Positions 1 to 9,604 of a stretch of DNA of 19,079 nucleotides are shown here, in pieces. Positions within the stretch are counted from its first letter, which is position 1. Each line of letters begins with the position of its first letter. The position numbers and the translations under genes were made by a program. Below the pieces are notes generated by a model, which ran no database searches, was not told where the DNA came from, and worked only from the letters and a program-made list of their open reading frames with translations. Source of the stretch: Gracilaria caudata (Eukaryota; Rhodophyta; Florideophyceae; Gracilariales; Gracilariaceae). Location of the stretch: assembly GCA_030374735.1 (NCBI GenBank), contig JASCIV010000279.1:7543-26621 (forward strand), given 5' to 3'.

Positions 1-127
1 CCCCTGCACACAGTCCACCCCCTCATCCGCCGACCATCCGTCCCTGCTGCGTCTCGTCTTAGCGCTCGCCCCTCCGCGCCGCTCCCGCGTCGCCTCGCAA
101 CGGCCGCGTCCCCCGAGCCGCTCTGAA

Positions 128-3100
128 ATGCCGCATCATCCGCCGCAGCCGCCGCCGATGCAACGCTCCGACTGCATCGACGTCCTCGTGCTCCGCCTTG
201 CTCTTCCACACGCTGTCGCGCGTCTGGCGCGTTCCATCCACGCTTCCGCCATCCCGTCCTCGCCCGATCCGTACACCTCCGCCTGCGCGCTCTATATAGC
301 CTCCATCGCCTTTCGAGCCGACCAAATCCCGCAGCTTCCGCTGTCGCGTCTGCTCGACGTGGCCGATTCGCAGTTGCCCGTTCCCGAGTCCGTGCTCAAC
401 GGCGATATGTCTCGTCAAGCAGATCTCCAACCGGCAACCGTGCGTGTACAACCACCGTCGCCGCCGCCCGCCAGTCGCCTGGTGCATCTGTCGCACACCG
501 CCTTCATGGTCACTGCGCACGTATGGAGACAGCTTCGCTTTTTGGTCCTCCGTCGCCTGCTTCACGATCACGAGCGAGTTCCCCGTCTCGCTTGGCTGTT
601 CTTCCTCGTTGCAAAGGCCTCGCTTTCGTCGCCGGCCGATTGCAGTCTCACCGTGCACCAAGCGTATAATCTGCTTCTTGCGTGCCTCATGCAATCCGGT
701 CTTATCACTGCCGATGATCCGGAGCATGCAATATTCCGCGCCACAGGCGCCGTGCCCAGCGAGTTGCAACATTATCGACGTGCGCTGCACCAACTTTTGC
801 ACAAGCGCATTCGAGCGCGTCTTCCCTTCTTCCCTTGCACCGATACCGCCCTGGAAGCGCACTGCGACGCCTTGGATGCCGCTTACTCGCAACAACTCAC
901 CAACATCAAGCATCGTCTTGCAACTGACGAGCGCATCTTCCTTCATGCGCCGCAGCTCGTAGCTGTCACCACCCCACCTCTCTCGCCACCAATTCGACGC
1001 CGTTCGTCCAACCCCGCGACAACCGCCTCCGCTCTCACTCCGCCGAGACAGCTGTCCTCCTGTCAGAGTCCATCCGCTTCCAACCCAGCACCGCCGTCAC
1101 CTGAACGCTCACCGCCGCCTGTAGCGAACCAAGCGCCATCAGTTGATCAAGGCTCAACACGGCCGTCAACAGCAAACAAGACGTTGTCGCAACGCTCATC
1201 GCCACCGTCGACCCCCGTCCATCAACGCAAACGTCTCTTGCATGACCCCGACCACTCTGCCTCCACTCCGCGTCCCCGACGTCGCCGACGCGCGGCTGAC
1301 TATGCCGTCACGCCGTCTTCTGCACGACCACCCACCCCGGCTCGCAGAGCGCGCGCCCGCTCTGCGTTGCTTACACCGTTGTCGTCACCAACCTTCTCAA
1401 GGTATGCCGTATCCACACGTCCTGACGCGTTGGATGCCTTGGCCACGGTTGCTGCTGTCACCCCTCACTGCGCAACCACGCTGCCAACCACGCCTCCATC
1501 GTCGAGCGTGCCACATACGCCACTCACAGATAGTAGTAAGTCTGTGAGGTGGATCAGAAATCTGACTGACAAGCGGCCGGAAACGCAAAGCGAGTCGTCT
1601 CTTAAATGCCCTCTGGAGCAGGTGCCCACTTCCGACTGCTTGAGAAGGATCACCGGTGGCGGCCGCGCTCTACAGGCTATCATAGATGTCGGTAGACGTT
1701 TCTCGGAGGCATTATGTGATGTGCTCAAAGACCTCAACACTGCACAGTACAAGCGCGAAGCGCTGGCTGTTTATTTTGCGGCTATGGAAGGAATTCTAGC
1801 TAAGGAACATCGCCGATTAAGCCGACAACCTGAAAAGTTTTCCTCCAATGTTCTTCACAACTACATTCTACACAAGAGTTTCCTCACTTTTGCATGGGAA
1901 ACCACTGTTGCGGCCTATGGCAGGAGGGACCTTCACGTGTTCACAGTTGCGTATCGGGCGTTTAACGTATCTCCCTTTGAACTTACCAAGGCGCTGGATG
2001 CATTCTGCACCCTTGTTCCTCAGATTCCGCGATGCTTAGTGAATCACCTGATACGCTGTGATGCACGCATCTTGGAATGGATGGCGTGGCGACGTGACTC
2101 GCCGTTGGTGCGGGTCCTTCAGGCATATAGTAGAGATCGCCTTCGACAACATCAGGCCACTGATTGTTCACCGCTGAGCGCAATGGATGGCGACAAGCAG
2201 ACAGATGTCGAACAAGCATCGCCGGTTACACCCGAACGAGAGCGCTGTAAGGCTGGTGAAAAAGAGGGTGAACATAATTGTAGCCGAGAGGAAGTTGTGG
2301 TTAACAGTGCGCCGAAGCTGAAAGACATGGAGCGCCCAGAACGTCTGTACGGAGATAATGACGCGCGTGCTAGGGTACTCGACTTCTTCTATGAGAAAGT
2401 GTTTGCGTTGGCCGGTACGAGGACAGAAGAACTGTTGAGGAGACTTGACCTTACCAACCTGCGTACTCCAGTGTGGAGAAGCATCAAGTATGCTTTGTGG
2501 TGCAGATGGAACTTGGTAATCAATCGCCATGTGGACTTGATTATCTTGTGCGTGATATATGGGGTGGCCAAGGTGCGGCATATCCAGTTGCAGTTCCGAC
2601 AGATCGTGTGGCATTATAACCGATTAGACCATACGAATGATTCAACGTTCTTGAGCAATTCGCCGGCGGTGTTCCGAAACATATCATTAGATGACTTTGG
2701 ATATCTGTTGGAGGATGTGCCGACTGAAGATGAGATGCAAGGGGCAACCGCAACCGCAACCACACCTAAGGGTGACATCATCCGCTTCTATAATGAGGCG
2801 TTTGTGCCACACATGAGAGACTTCATCTTACCCATGGGGGTTGATGCAGCCAACGGACAGGGGCGACCAGGTGAGGATTCTGCTGGCGCGTGTGAAGTTG
2901 TAAAAGAGGAGAAGCCGGGCGACGGGGATGATGAAGAAGGACTAAACGAACTAGCCAAGCAGGCCAGCCGCCGTCATGGAAGAGAGCGAGAGGAAATGTT
3001 CGAGGACTTAGGTAGGAAGTTGCTCCAGAGTCCGATGCGCGTGATGAAAACCAGACGGTCCCCTATTAGAATCGGTTCGATCGTAGTGTCACCAATGTCA

Positions 3101-3472
3101 CCGTCCACCAGGAACATGGTGCTGAGCCGACAGAACAGCGTGCGAAGAAGCGGGGGCGAGGGCGTGGGTGTCATGACACCTGGAACGCGAACGCTGTTCG
3201 CGTTTGGCGAGAGCCCCATGAGAAGCACAGCGAGAGGTTCGACGACGGTGAATGGGCGACGGGGGGGCAGAGAAGAGAGAAGACGGTATGTACCGCTGAG
3301 CTTCGATGGTCCGGTTGCATTTGAACGGTCTGCTGCTGTTCGGCGGGAGGTGCAGGAGGTGATCGGCCGGTCCGGGCGGGCGGCGAGTGAGGAGATGGAT
3401 ATGAGAAGCTCGGGTGAGGAGAGTGGGTCAGATGAAGGGGGCGATAGGGAGGAGATGGAGATGGGAGTGTGA
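128..3472 (+). CDS. RBR: Retinoblastoma-related pocket protein (RBR/MAT3 type)
   Basis: Nuclear repressor of E2F/DP transcription factors that controls G1/S entry and is inactivated by CDK phosphorylation (family knowledge). The translation is 1114 aa without introns. An N-terminal cyclin-like region lies near residues 131-195. A Ser/Pro-rich linker (about 285-470) carries many SP/TP sites, such as PSPERSPPP and SSPPSTPVHQRKR. Pocket A spans about 473-670 (ILEWMAWRRDSPL matches the human RIMESLAWLSDSPL segment). Pocket B spans about 739-900 (LIILCVIYGVAKVRHIQLQF matches the human MMCSMYGICKVKNIDLKF segment). The Tyr-Asn pair that lines the LxCxE cleft in human RB (FYN) is kept at residues 888-889. 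The C-terminal tail (from about 967) has SPMR and SPIR motifs like the CDK sites of the RB C-domain. The frame is open to the left edge of the window, so the Met at 128 is the first ATG but the true start could lie upstream. Downstream neighbour is convergent. Confidence 0.93.
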   Translation: MPHHPPQPPPMQRSDCIDVLVLRLALPHAVARLARSIHASAIPSSPDPYTSACALYIASIAFRADQIPQLPLSRLLDVADSQLPVPESVLNGDMSRQADLQPATVRVQPPSPPPASRLVHLSHTAFMVTAHVWRQLRFLVLRRLLHDHERVPRLAWLFFLVAKASLSSPADCSLTVHQAYNLLLACLMQSGLITADDPEHAIFRATGAVPSELQHYRRALHQLLHKRIRARLPFFPCTDTALEAHCDALDAAYSQQLTNIKHRLATDERIFLHAPQLVAVTTPPLSPPIRRRSSNPATTASALTPPRQLSSCQSPSASNPAPPSPERSPPPVANQAPSVDQGSTRPSTANKTLSQRSSPPSTPVHQRKRLLHDPDHSASTPRPRRRRRAADYAVTPSSARPPTPARRARARSALLTPLSSPTFSRYAVSTRPDALDALATVAAVTPHCATTLPTTPPSSSVPHTPLTDSSKSVRWIRNLTDKRPETQSESSLKCPLEQVPTSDCLRRITGGGRALQAIIDVGRRFSEALCDVLKDLNTAQYKREALAVYFAAMEGILAKEHRRLSRQPEKFSSNVLHNYILHKSFLTFAWETTVAAYGRRDLHVFTVAYRAFNVSPFELTKALDAFCTLVPQIPRCLVNHLIRCDARILEWMAWRRDSPLVRVLQAYSRDRLRQHQATDCSPLSAMDGDKQTDVEQASPVTPERERCKAGEKEGEHNCSREEVVVNSAPKLKDMERPERLYGDNDARARVLDFFYEKVFALAGTRTEELLRRLDLTNLRTPVWRSIKYALWCRWNLVINRHVDLIILCVIYGVAKVRHIQLQFRQIVWHYNRLDHTNDSTFLSNSPAVFRNISLDDFGYLLEDVPTEDEMQGATATATTPKGDIIRFYNEAFVPHMRDFILPMGVDAANGQGRPGEDSAGACEVVKEEKPGDGDDEEGLNELAKQASRRHGREREEMFEDLGRKLLQSPMRVMKTRRSPIRIGSIVVSPMSPSTRNMVLSRQNSVRRSGGEGVGVMTPGTRTLFAFGESPMRSTARGSTTVNGRRGGREERRRYVPLSFDGPVAFERSAAVRREVQEVIGRSGRAASEEMDMRSSGEESGSDEGGDREEMEMGV
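2744..2761 (+). repeat. Short tandem repeat (GCAACC)x3 inside the RB gene
   Basis: Three perfect copies of a 6-bp unit encode an alternating Ala-Thr stretch between the pocket B core helices and the FYN segment. It is in frame, so length changes in this repeat would only add or remove Ala-Thr pairs. Confidence 0.6.
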
Positions 3473-4082
3473 TACAGGAATAGAAGGCTTGCAGTGGGGG
3501 CCGTATGTATATTTGGATGATTGTACAGGAGTTGTAAAGGAAAGCTCGAGCTTTTTGATGGAGATTTTTAGCAGATGAAGACCAAGCGAAGGGGCGAGGC
3601 GGGAGAGTTGTGAGAAGGCTTCGACAGGAGGGGGAGAAGGGAGCGCAATGAGAGTTTCGAAAAGGCTGCGAGCGGGTTGCGGAGGCTGGGAAGAGACGGC
3701 GTCCATCGGCGGCTGCGCGAAGATAAGGTTGCGGCCGTGCGCCAGGCGGTAGACGGCTGCGTGACTGGCGAGCGGCGCTGTGCTATTGGCCGCGCAAAAA
3801 GTGCTGAAACGGAACGCAGTTGGAACCATAAAGCAAAATTTGCGATAAAGTTTATGAGAGCGCGTCTGCGCCGAAGTGGAACGTTTTGCGCGCGGTGGGC
3901 ACTCTGCAGCCCTCCTCTCGCGCACATGGCGAGCTATGCGTGGCGCGCGCGAGTCGTGCACGTCACCTGGGCTTGCGCGCTCTCGAGTGCGGCGCGACCT
4001 GGCCCGACGGCAGCACGTAGCGCGTGAGTCGCGTCGCGTCGAAACCCCGCTGCGTCAAAGCGTCACTGTGATTCGGTTCGTG

Positions 4083-4090
4083 GCGCCAAA
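4083..4090 (-). promoter_or_regulatory. E2F-type site (TTTGGCGC)
   Basis: On the minus strand this reads TTTGGCGC, a perfect match to the E2F consensus TTTSSCGC. It is one of three such sites within 301 bp of the island between the RB and membrane-protein genes. The function is inferred from sequence only, and GC-rich DNA raises the chance rate. Confidence 0.3.
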
Positions 4091-4261
4091 CGCCCGCAGA
4101 AACTGCGATCTCGCCGCCGGCTCGCGGCGGCGAGGGGGTGTGTGCCGCCGTCGCTGCCTAAACGCTGCCTTAAGCACGTTATACTACAGCGTCGTCACGC
4201 CTTACGCACGGCTCTGTCGCCCGCCGAGCGGTAAAGTTAGACGCTTTGTCTCTCAGTACCC

Positions 4262-4269
4262 GCGCGAAA
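4262..4269 (-). promoter_or_regulatory. E2F-type site (TTTCGCGC)
   Basis: The plus strand reads GCGCGAAA, which is TTTCGCGC on the minus strand, the strongest form of the E2F consensus. It is the second of the three sites in this island. Confidence 0.3.
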
Positions 4270-4375
4270 GGCGGTCGCACAGCGCCGCGTCGTGACCAAT
4301 TCGGTCGCGCGCCCCTATCAGTCGCGCGTGTAAATGGGCCGCCAGTGTGGCCCTCTTTGAGTGGCGCGTTTTGTG

Positions 4376-4383
4376 TTTCGCGC
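4376..4383 (+). promoter_or_regulatory. E2F-type site (TTTCGCGC)
   Basis: The plus strand reads TTTCGCGC, a perfect E2F consensus. It is the third site of the cluster and is oriented opposite to the other two. Confidence 0.3.
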
Positions 4384-4590
4384 TGGCGAGGCGCGCTGAT
4401 TGGAGCACACGTGGGTATTAGGTCGAAGCCTTGCGCTCTCGTACTCGCAGTTTGTTTCATAGGTGCGCGGGCTTTGAAGGCTGATTTTGTACAGCTGCAA
4501 ACTGTTTTTTCTGGGCCTGCTGCGCATGTGACGAAGTGTGCTTTCGGTGCGCACGCAGCTGCGAATCACTCGATGAGTCATCGTTGATCC

Positions 4591-4612
4591 CGTCCCCATC
4601 ATCATGGGGACG
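4591..4612. repeat. Perfect 9-bp stem, 4-nt loop inverted repeat
   Basis: CGTCCCCAT is followed by CATC and then ATGGGGACG, a perfect hairpin in the AT-richer part of the gap, about 210 bp beyond the last E2F-type site. It is GC-rich enough to form a stable RNA hairpin if transcribed. It does not match the histone mRNA stem-loop and no T-tract follows it. Confidence 0.6.
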
Positions 4613-5061
4613 AGGCATGCGCCCAAGCAGCGCGAATATCAGCTGTTCCAACCTATCATGTCTCTCGCGCATACCGCTGTACACTCAGCTCTATTATCTT
4701 TTGACTAGTAGTCACTGCCTGCGAGGGACACACCATCTTTTTAATCCCTGCTCCGGCTCTTAGAAATCTTCCGCCGCAGAAATGAAATGATTGCCGTCTA
4801 TGTCTACCAGTACGGAGCTGGCACGTTACTGCAGTCGAACCAACTCAGCTTCTAATCGAGACGGCCACGGAATGATTGAACACGCTGCTACGCATGCTGT
4901 GCTGATCGACCGACGGGCACCATCACCAGGTCATTTACACTGTATCCCTCCGTCACAAGCCAGCCTGGCTCGAGGTCGTTCCATATTGCCGACACACCTT
5001 TCCCTAATCTCACCCTCACTTTCTGCTTTTTTTCATCCAAATCATCAGTAGAATGTACAGA

Positions 5062-5075
5062 GGTAGAACGCTACC
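5062..5075. repeat. 14-nt palindromic element, copy 1 (GGTAGAACGCTACC)
   Basis: A 5-bp stem (GGTAG/CTACC) around AACG, located 12 nt beyond the stop codon of the minus-strand membrane-protein gene. An identical 14-mer lies at 9856-9869, also intergenic. Confidence 0.5.
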
Positions 5076-5086
5076 AACCGCAACGA

Positions 5087-5971
5087 TTACATCCGTCGTA
5101 TGAGTCGCTGCCTCAATTTTTGAGCTCCCAACACCGTAACACAACAAAGAGTTCCGATGATCACCAATTGCAATGCCACCATCACTGCAGACGCACTATT
5201 GTTATCGTGCCATAAATCGTCGTAAACCTGGGTCACGCTTGGCATCCATGGTATATATCTCGCCACAAATGCCGTGCTCAAAACTGAAACCTTGAGCACG
5301 AAGAAGATTGCGTAGTACGATAGCTCAAACTCTGCACAGCTTAACACCAGTTCGAAACCTGCCGGGATTAGACTGTACCAGTGTACCAGTTTGAATGATG
5401 CTGAGTTCACGACGATCACCTCGTCTCGTATTGATACTACAATGTCATTGTACAAACAAAATGTAATGACGTTTTGGAGCAATACGATTGAGGCTGTGTC
5501 AATTATGTGGACAAAGTGGTTTCGCCGTCTTGAGCTTCGTTTTTGAAAACCTTTTCTTCTTCCGAATACAGAGATGCAACTGGACAACACACAGACGCAG
5601 CAACAAGCCAGCTGCGCACAATAGATGCAAAACGAAAACGTATACACGCGAGGTATGTCTGAGACAGCAATCAGCGCCAGCGTGATAACCACGTACAAAA
5701 ACATCAACACGCGCCAAACCAACATGGCATTTGGGCGCAGTATCCACGAGTACCCTGCCAAGAACGTCAGGTCGCATGAAGAGCATGGAGACAGAAGTGT
5801 GTTCTCTACGAACAAAGGATTGATGCTTCGAAGCAGCTTTGAGCGACGGCGTGGAGGTGAGATATCAATTGCTGTCAGTTCCGCCGAGTTATGTCTTTGG
5901 ATTGCTTTTGTTAAGCTGCTTGTGTTTGTTGGAGTTGGCAGCGAGACTGACAGTGCGGCTGTATGAGACAT
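5087..5971 (-). CDS. Multi-pass membrane protein of unknown function
   Basis: The predicted protein has 294 aa and begins at the first ATG after an in-frame TGA. A Ser/Thr-rich, non-hydrophobic N-terminus (1-75, with RRRSK near 41-45) is followed by about six hydrophobic segments, near residues 83-103, 112-136, 155-180, 198-215, 218-240 and 258-283. A very basic loop (138-150) follows the second segment and the C-terminus ends in basic residues. The number of segments and a WR...YVV pattern before the first helix weakly recall the Rolling-stone/AIG1 family of six-pass membrane proteins, but I see no diagnostic motif and leave it unassigned. No intron is needed. It is convergent with the RB gene and lies downstream of the ACAD11-like gene on the same strand. 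Confidence 0.7.
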   Translation of the reverse strand: MSHTAALSVSLPTPTNTSSLTKAIQRHNSAELTAIDISPPRRRSKLLRSINPLFVENTLLSPCSSCDLTFLAGYSWILRPNAMLVWRVLMFLYVVITLALIAVSDIPRVYTFSFCIYCAQLACCCVCVLSSCISVFGRRKGFQKRSSRRRNHFVHIIDTASIVLLQNVITFCLYNDIVVSIRDEVIVVNSASFKLVHWYSLIPAGFELVLSCAEFELSYYAIFFVLKVSVLSTAFVARYIPWMPSVTQVYDDLWHDNNSASAVMVALQLVIIGTLCCVTVLGAQKLRQRLIRRM

Positions 5972-7132
5972 GATGTGCTGTTGTTGTTGAGATGCGAGTG
6001 GTCACAGCTTGCATGGTGACGGGATGGTAGTTCGCAGACCTTCTGACGTTGTCGCGGTTCTGAAAGCTTCCATGGAGAGCCATCGGTCAATTACAAGCGC
6101 ACGGCGCTTCGAGGACGGCGCTTCTCAGTAGAAGTCTGGCGCACGTTTCACGGCATCCTAATGTTGTGTTTCGAGCCCGACGTGTCCTGCATTTTAACAG
6201 TCTTGCAACGGTAGAACGTGCCAGGTTGGCAATGCCATCGACAGATTCTACGAAGGTAGGAAGCTCGGCCAAAGATAGAAGGCGTTCTCTTCCTATCAAT
6301 CATACCCGTGTTTCTTTTCTTCAAGGTCTAGGCCATCATGGGCAGTAAGCTACATATGATACCAATGCATAGAGGCATGAGTAACAAATTCATGCGTTGA
6401 TGTTCACTAAATACGAAGCGTAAGAGCGACCGGATTCGACCTTTAGACTTTTTGGAGGAGCTATGGAGAACATCATAGCCTACGTCGCATCCCCGAAAGA
6501 TTCTTTCAAAACCTTTCTACTTCTGTATTCCTCGTTGCTGTCCGTGTTCCATCCCAGACTTCCGTTCTCTGAAGCATACTACCAAACTGCGCAACCTAAG
6601 CCGATAACACTTACATCAACGAAAAAGAGGGTGGCGAACAAGAAAATCATGCTGGTCAACCGGAGAGAGGGGCTTGGGGTCGACATACGGCATGTCTCTG
6701 AAGCAGAAATATGACCGTGACGGCGGTAGCAAACGGAAGTAAGCCTGGGAATAGACAGTTTGTTGCCGTGAGGAAGTACTCGCATGGAATGTGGCCTACG
6801 AGCTAGACAAGGATGTGTCCTACTACAACACTCACGCACATTGAGATAGAGGGCACAACAAAGCCAAAGGACAAAGCTTCGGGAACAGGTTTGAGAGAAG
6901 CACAACGGGCAGTGGATACCGAATTCTTTGCAGTTTCCAGGGACTCACACATCTCTAAAAGGCAGCGATGGTCTGGAGACATGAGGAAGGTTTTGGTCAG
7001 GGCTGTTCGCTACCTCATGATATATGTTGTAACAGAAGAAGACAAAACTTCTCCTGCATACAATTTCACCGTCTATCGCATACGACGTAGATGCCTTTTG
7101 ATTCCATCGCCCGGCTACTCATGGAACGGAGG
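5972..7132. other. Intergenic gap, no convincing gene
   Basis: This 1.16 kb lies upstream of the membrane-protein gene and downstream of the ACAD11-like gene, both on the minus strand, so it should hold one promoter and one 3' end. The only ATG-initiated frame of note is 6463-6714 (+). Other open frames are short, several begin at non-ATG codons, and none resembles a known protein. A partial relative of the 14-nt palindrome (GGTAGAACG) occurs at 6210-6218. Confidence 0.5.
6463..6714 (+). CDS. Small hypothetical ORF (83 aa), doubtful
   Basis: ATG-initiated frame encoding MENIIAYVASPKDSF and onward, with a short hydrophobic stretch (LLLYSSLLSVF) and a basic C-terminal half. I do not recognise it. 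It is listed because it is the best ATG frame in a 1.16 kb gap. The purine-rich GGAGGAG before the ATG looks like a bacterial ribosome-binding site but has no meaning in a nuclear gene. It could easily be a chance frame. Confidence 0.15.
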   Translation: MENIIAYVASPKDSFKTFLLLYSSLLSVFHPRLPFSEAYYQTAQPKPITLTSTKKRVANKKIMLVNRREGLGVDIRHVSEAEI

Positions 7133-9604
7133 TCACAATTTTGATCTATTTGTTTCCATTTTTGCCAAGTTCATCAAATGTGCTTCGTCTGGACCGTCTG
7201 CAATTCGTAGGGTTCTCGCATGGGCGAAGAAAACGCTCAGGATGGAGTCTTGGCAGACGCCTAAACCGCCATGAATCTGTATGGCTCTGTCAAGTACTTT
7301 CGAGACCAGTTGTGGAACAATCACCTTCGCAACGCCAATAAGGCGACGCATTTCTTGAACATTCCCACTGTCTAAAGCCGATGCAGCGCGAAGCGTAACG
7401 CTGCGTGCTGCTTCCAAGTTACATCTGCACTGTCCTACCTGTTGCTGCACAGCATCATTCTCCAACAGCGCTTTACCAAAGGCAATCCTCTCCTTCGAAC
7501 GTTTGATCAACATTTCAATTGCTCTTTCACCACATCCAATTAATCTCATGCAGTGATGCAGTCTACCACCCCCCAAACGGCTTTGAGCAACTTCGAATCC
7601 TCCCCCTTCCCTGTACAGCAAAGAATCGGATTTCTCCAGACAAACACTGTCAAAAGCTATCTCAGCATGCCCATGAGGTGCGTCATCATATCCAAACACC
7701 ATTAGCGGCCTCAATACTCTCACGCCTGGTGTGGACATTGGTATTAACAAGATTGAGTGCTGCTTGTGTTTCTCGTTGTTTAACGCTCCCCCCGGCCCTT
7801 TTCCTATTAAAAGGATGACCTTACATCGCTTGTCCATTGCACCGCTTGCCCACCATTTGCGTCCATTTATACAATATTCGCTCCCCTTGCTCTCGATTCG
7901 AGTCGAAAGATTCGTTGCGTCGGATGAAGCGACCTCGGGTTCAGTCATTGCAAAACAAGAGCGCATTTCTCCATTCAGTAAGGGAATAAGCCATTTCCGT
8001 TTCTGCCGTTCATTACCGAATCTTGATAATAGTTCAATATTACCTATCGATCGCGCATCAAGAATGATGATGCTGGTCAGCACATGCAGCGAATGCAATT
8101 AAGGTTCAAGACAAAGTATGATATAGAACTAACCTGTGTCCGGTGGTGAGCAGTTGAATACCTCAGCCGCATAAAGGTATCTTCCTGTAATTTCGGCAAT
8201 ATGGGCATATTCAAGTGCGGATAATGTCCCCCCGAGATCTTTCGGCAGGAAGAAATTCCATAGCCCCGCATCCTTAGCTTTCAGTTTGAGGGATTCCAGG
8301 GGCTCCCACGGTTCCCAACGTTTTGAAGACCTTACGTGAGCAAGAAAATTTTCTTCCAGAGGCATGAGTTCTTGGTTTACGAAGCTGATTACCTTGTTAA
8401 GCAATAATGCTCCGCTCTTTGATGAAGGCATTAATTTCTTACGGCAGTCGAGTGCGGGACTAACCTCTAGAACATCCAATCCACCCCGCACAAATAAATG
8501 CGCGTGTTTAACAAGAGCAGTCGCTTCTGCTGAAGCAGCATTTCCCTGGACTGCACGATGTTGTATACCGTACATAATCGCTGCGAACTTGAATAAGGCA
8601 AATGACAGATATATTCTCAAGTCCGAGATTACCTGCTTCCCTTCAACTCTGGCATCGCTCAAATACTGTGCAAGAATATCCCGTTCTTCTGGAATTCCTA
8701 CTGGCTTTGGCAAGGTAAACGCCACAGACTGCAACAATGGTTCAAAAGAGGCTTCTTTTGGCATGTGATATGGAGTCAAAAACGATGCCAAGTCAGCTAT
8801 AGGATTCCCAATCGAAACAAGCTCCCAATCTAATATCGCCAAGCATACCGGCTTTGACTTATGAAAGACTAAGTTGTCCAGACGAAAGTCGCCGTGTATC
8901 AAACTACTTTCGGAGCACTTCTCCATACCATTATCAGTTAAATGCTTTCGTTTCGATACGAGATTGCGATAAAGCAGTTCCATTTCGGAGTAGTCAGCAT
9001 TCCCTACCCTGCTTGCCAGGTACTGGCGATACCAAGTCGCAAGTTGCCTGTCAATCCACGGATTACGGGCTGGACTTATGCCCCGGAGACCATATCGGTT
9101 TATATCCAATTGTCTCAGAGTTGCCAAAACTCGCAATGATTCTTTAAATACTTCGGCCCTCTCAGCCGCAGATAGAATCTCACTCAAGCTCACATTCTTG
9201 AAAATGCGACCTTCTACATAGCTCATGGCATAAAACGGAACGCCTAGCAACGATATATCTTCGCAAAATCCATACACCTGCGGAACAGGAACAGGTGAAA
9301 TGGCCAGCGCGGAAAGAACACGGAATTCTCGATCAATTCGATGCGCGCTTTTTAGAAGCTTTCCTTTAGGTTGTGATCGTATCACGAACTTGAAAACCTT
9401 CGCCTGATGCTCAGAATTCATCACTGTTATTAAGTAGGTTGGATTTGATTGACCATGTCTAAACTGAGTCATCGTCAAGGTTGACTTTGCTGGATGAAAG
9501 CCTTGTTCAGCAAGTGGAACTACCCCTCCTGATATCGCCCAGGAAAGAAGATCGGAATGTTTTATATTATCGTGCCCCAGAGACTGAAATCTTTCCGCGA
9601 CCAT
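7133..9604 (-). CDS. ACAD11: ACAD11/IBR3-like APH kinase-acyl-CoA dehydrogenase fusion, peroxisomal
   Basis: Two exons (9604-8134 and 8043-7133) give 793 aa, close to the usual ACAD11 length of about 780. The N-terminal half is an aminoglycoside-phosphotransferase-like kinase domain with the catalytic motif HGDFRLDN (237-244) and the metal-binding DWE (259-261). From about residue 400 it is an FAD-dependent acyl-CoA dehydrogenase with CFAMTEPEVASSDATN, a typical FAD/substrate-loop signature, and IHGGLGVCQD near the C-terminus. Human ACAD10/11 use this pair of domains to phosphorylate and dehydrate 4-hydroxy fatty acyl-CoAs; plant IBR3 acts in peroxisomal beta-oxidation of indole-3-butyrate (family knowledge). 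The last three residues are SKL, a canonical PTS1 signal, so it should act in peroxisomes. The exon junction restores the PPDTGNIELL motif exactly. It is divergent from the lumenal FKBP gene. Confidence 0.93.
8044..8133 (-). other. Intron of the ACAD11-like gene (90 bp)
   Basis: The donor is GTTAGT and the acceptor ends in ATAG. Removing it joins ACAG to GTAATATT, giving Thr-Gly-Asn-Ile in frame across a conserved dehydrogenase motif. A TGCTGAC word upstream of the acceptor is a possible branch site. Confidence 0.85.

Larger units (their letters stand above)
3473..5086. other. Long gap between convergent genes; GC-rich, no convincing gene
   Basis: The RB gene ends at 3472 and the membrane-protein gene (minus strand) ends at 5087, so this 1.6 kb lies between two 3' ends. 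About 3680-4480 is rich in GC and CpG, with many CGCG words, and looks like a promoter island. The remainder is more AT-rich. Open frames of up to 177 codons occur on both strands, but none resembles a known protein and their composition looks like GC-rich background. I found no tRNA B-box and no recognisable snRNA. It may hold an unrecognised non-coding RNA or a spliced gene. Confidence 0.5.

Noticed and set aside
286..297. TATATA-like word near 290
   Set aside because: It is inside the RB coding sequence, encodes conserved-frame residues, and no gene begins downstream of it.
59..946. 295-codon minus-strand open frame antisense to the RB gene
   Set aside because: It is a by-product of the GC-rich N-terminal coding sequence of RB. 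The translation is Arg/Gly-rich and resembles no family.
3050..3250. GGTTCGA-like words resembling a tRNA B-box (near 3073 and 3236)
   Set aside because: They lie in RB coding sequence, the nearby sequence lacks an A-box at the right spacing, and no cloverleaf can be drawn.
3428..3961. 177-codon minus-strand open frame overlapping the RB 3' end
   Set aside because: Composition is low-complexity, no motif is recognisable, and it overlaps RB coding sequence; a chance frame in GC-rich DNA is more likely.
6579..6905. 108-codon minus-strand frame with a hydrophobic C-terminus
   Set aside because: It begins at TTG rather than ATG and shows no family resemblance.
6813..7274. 153-codon plus-strand frame running into the ACAD11-like gene
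   Set aside because: Its 3' part is antisense to the conserved dehydrogenase C-terminus and the rest resembles nothing.
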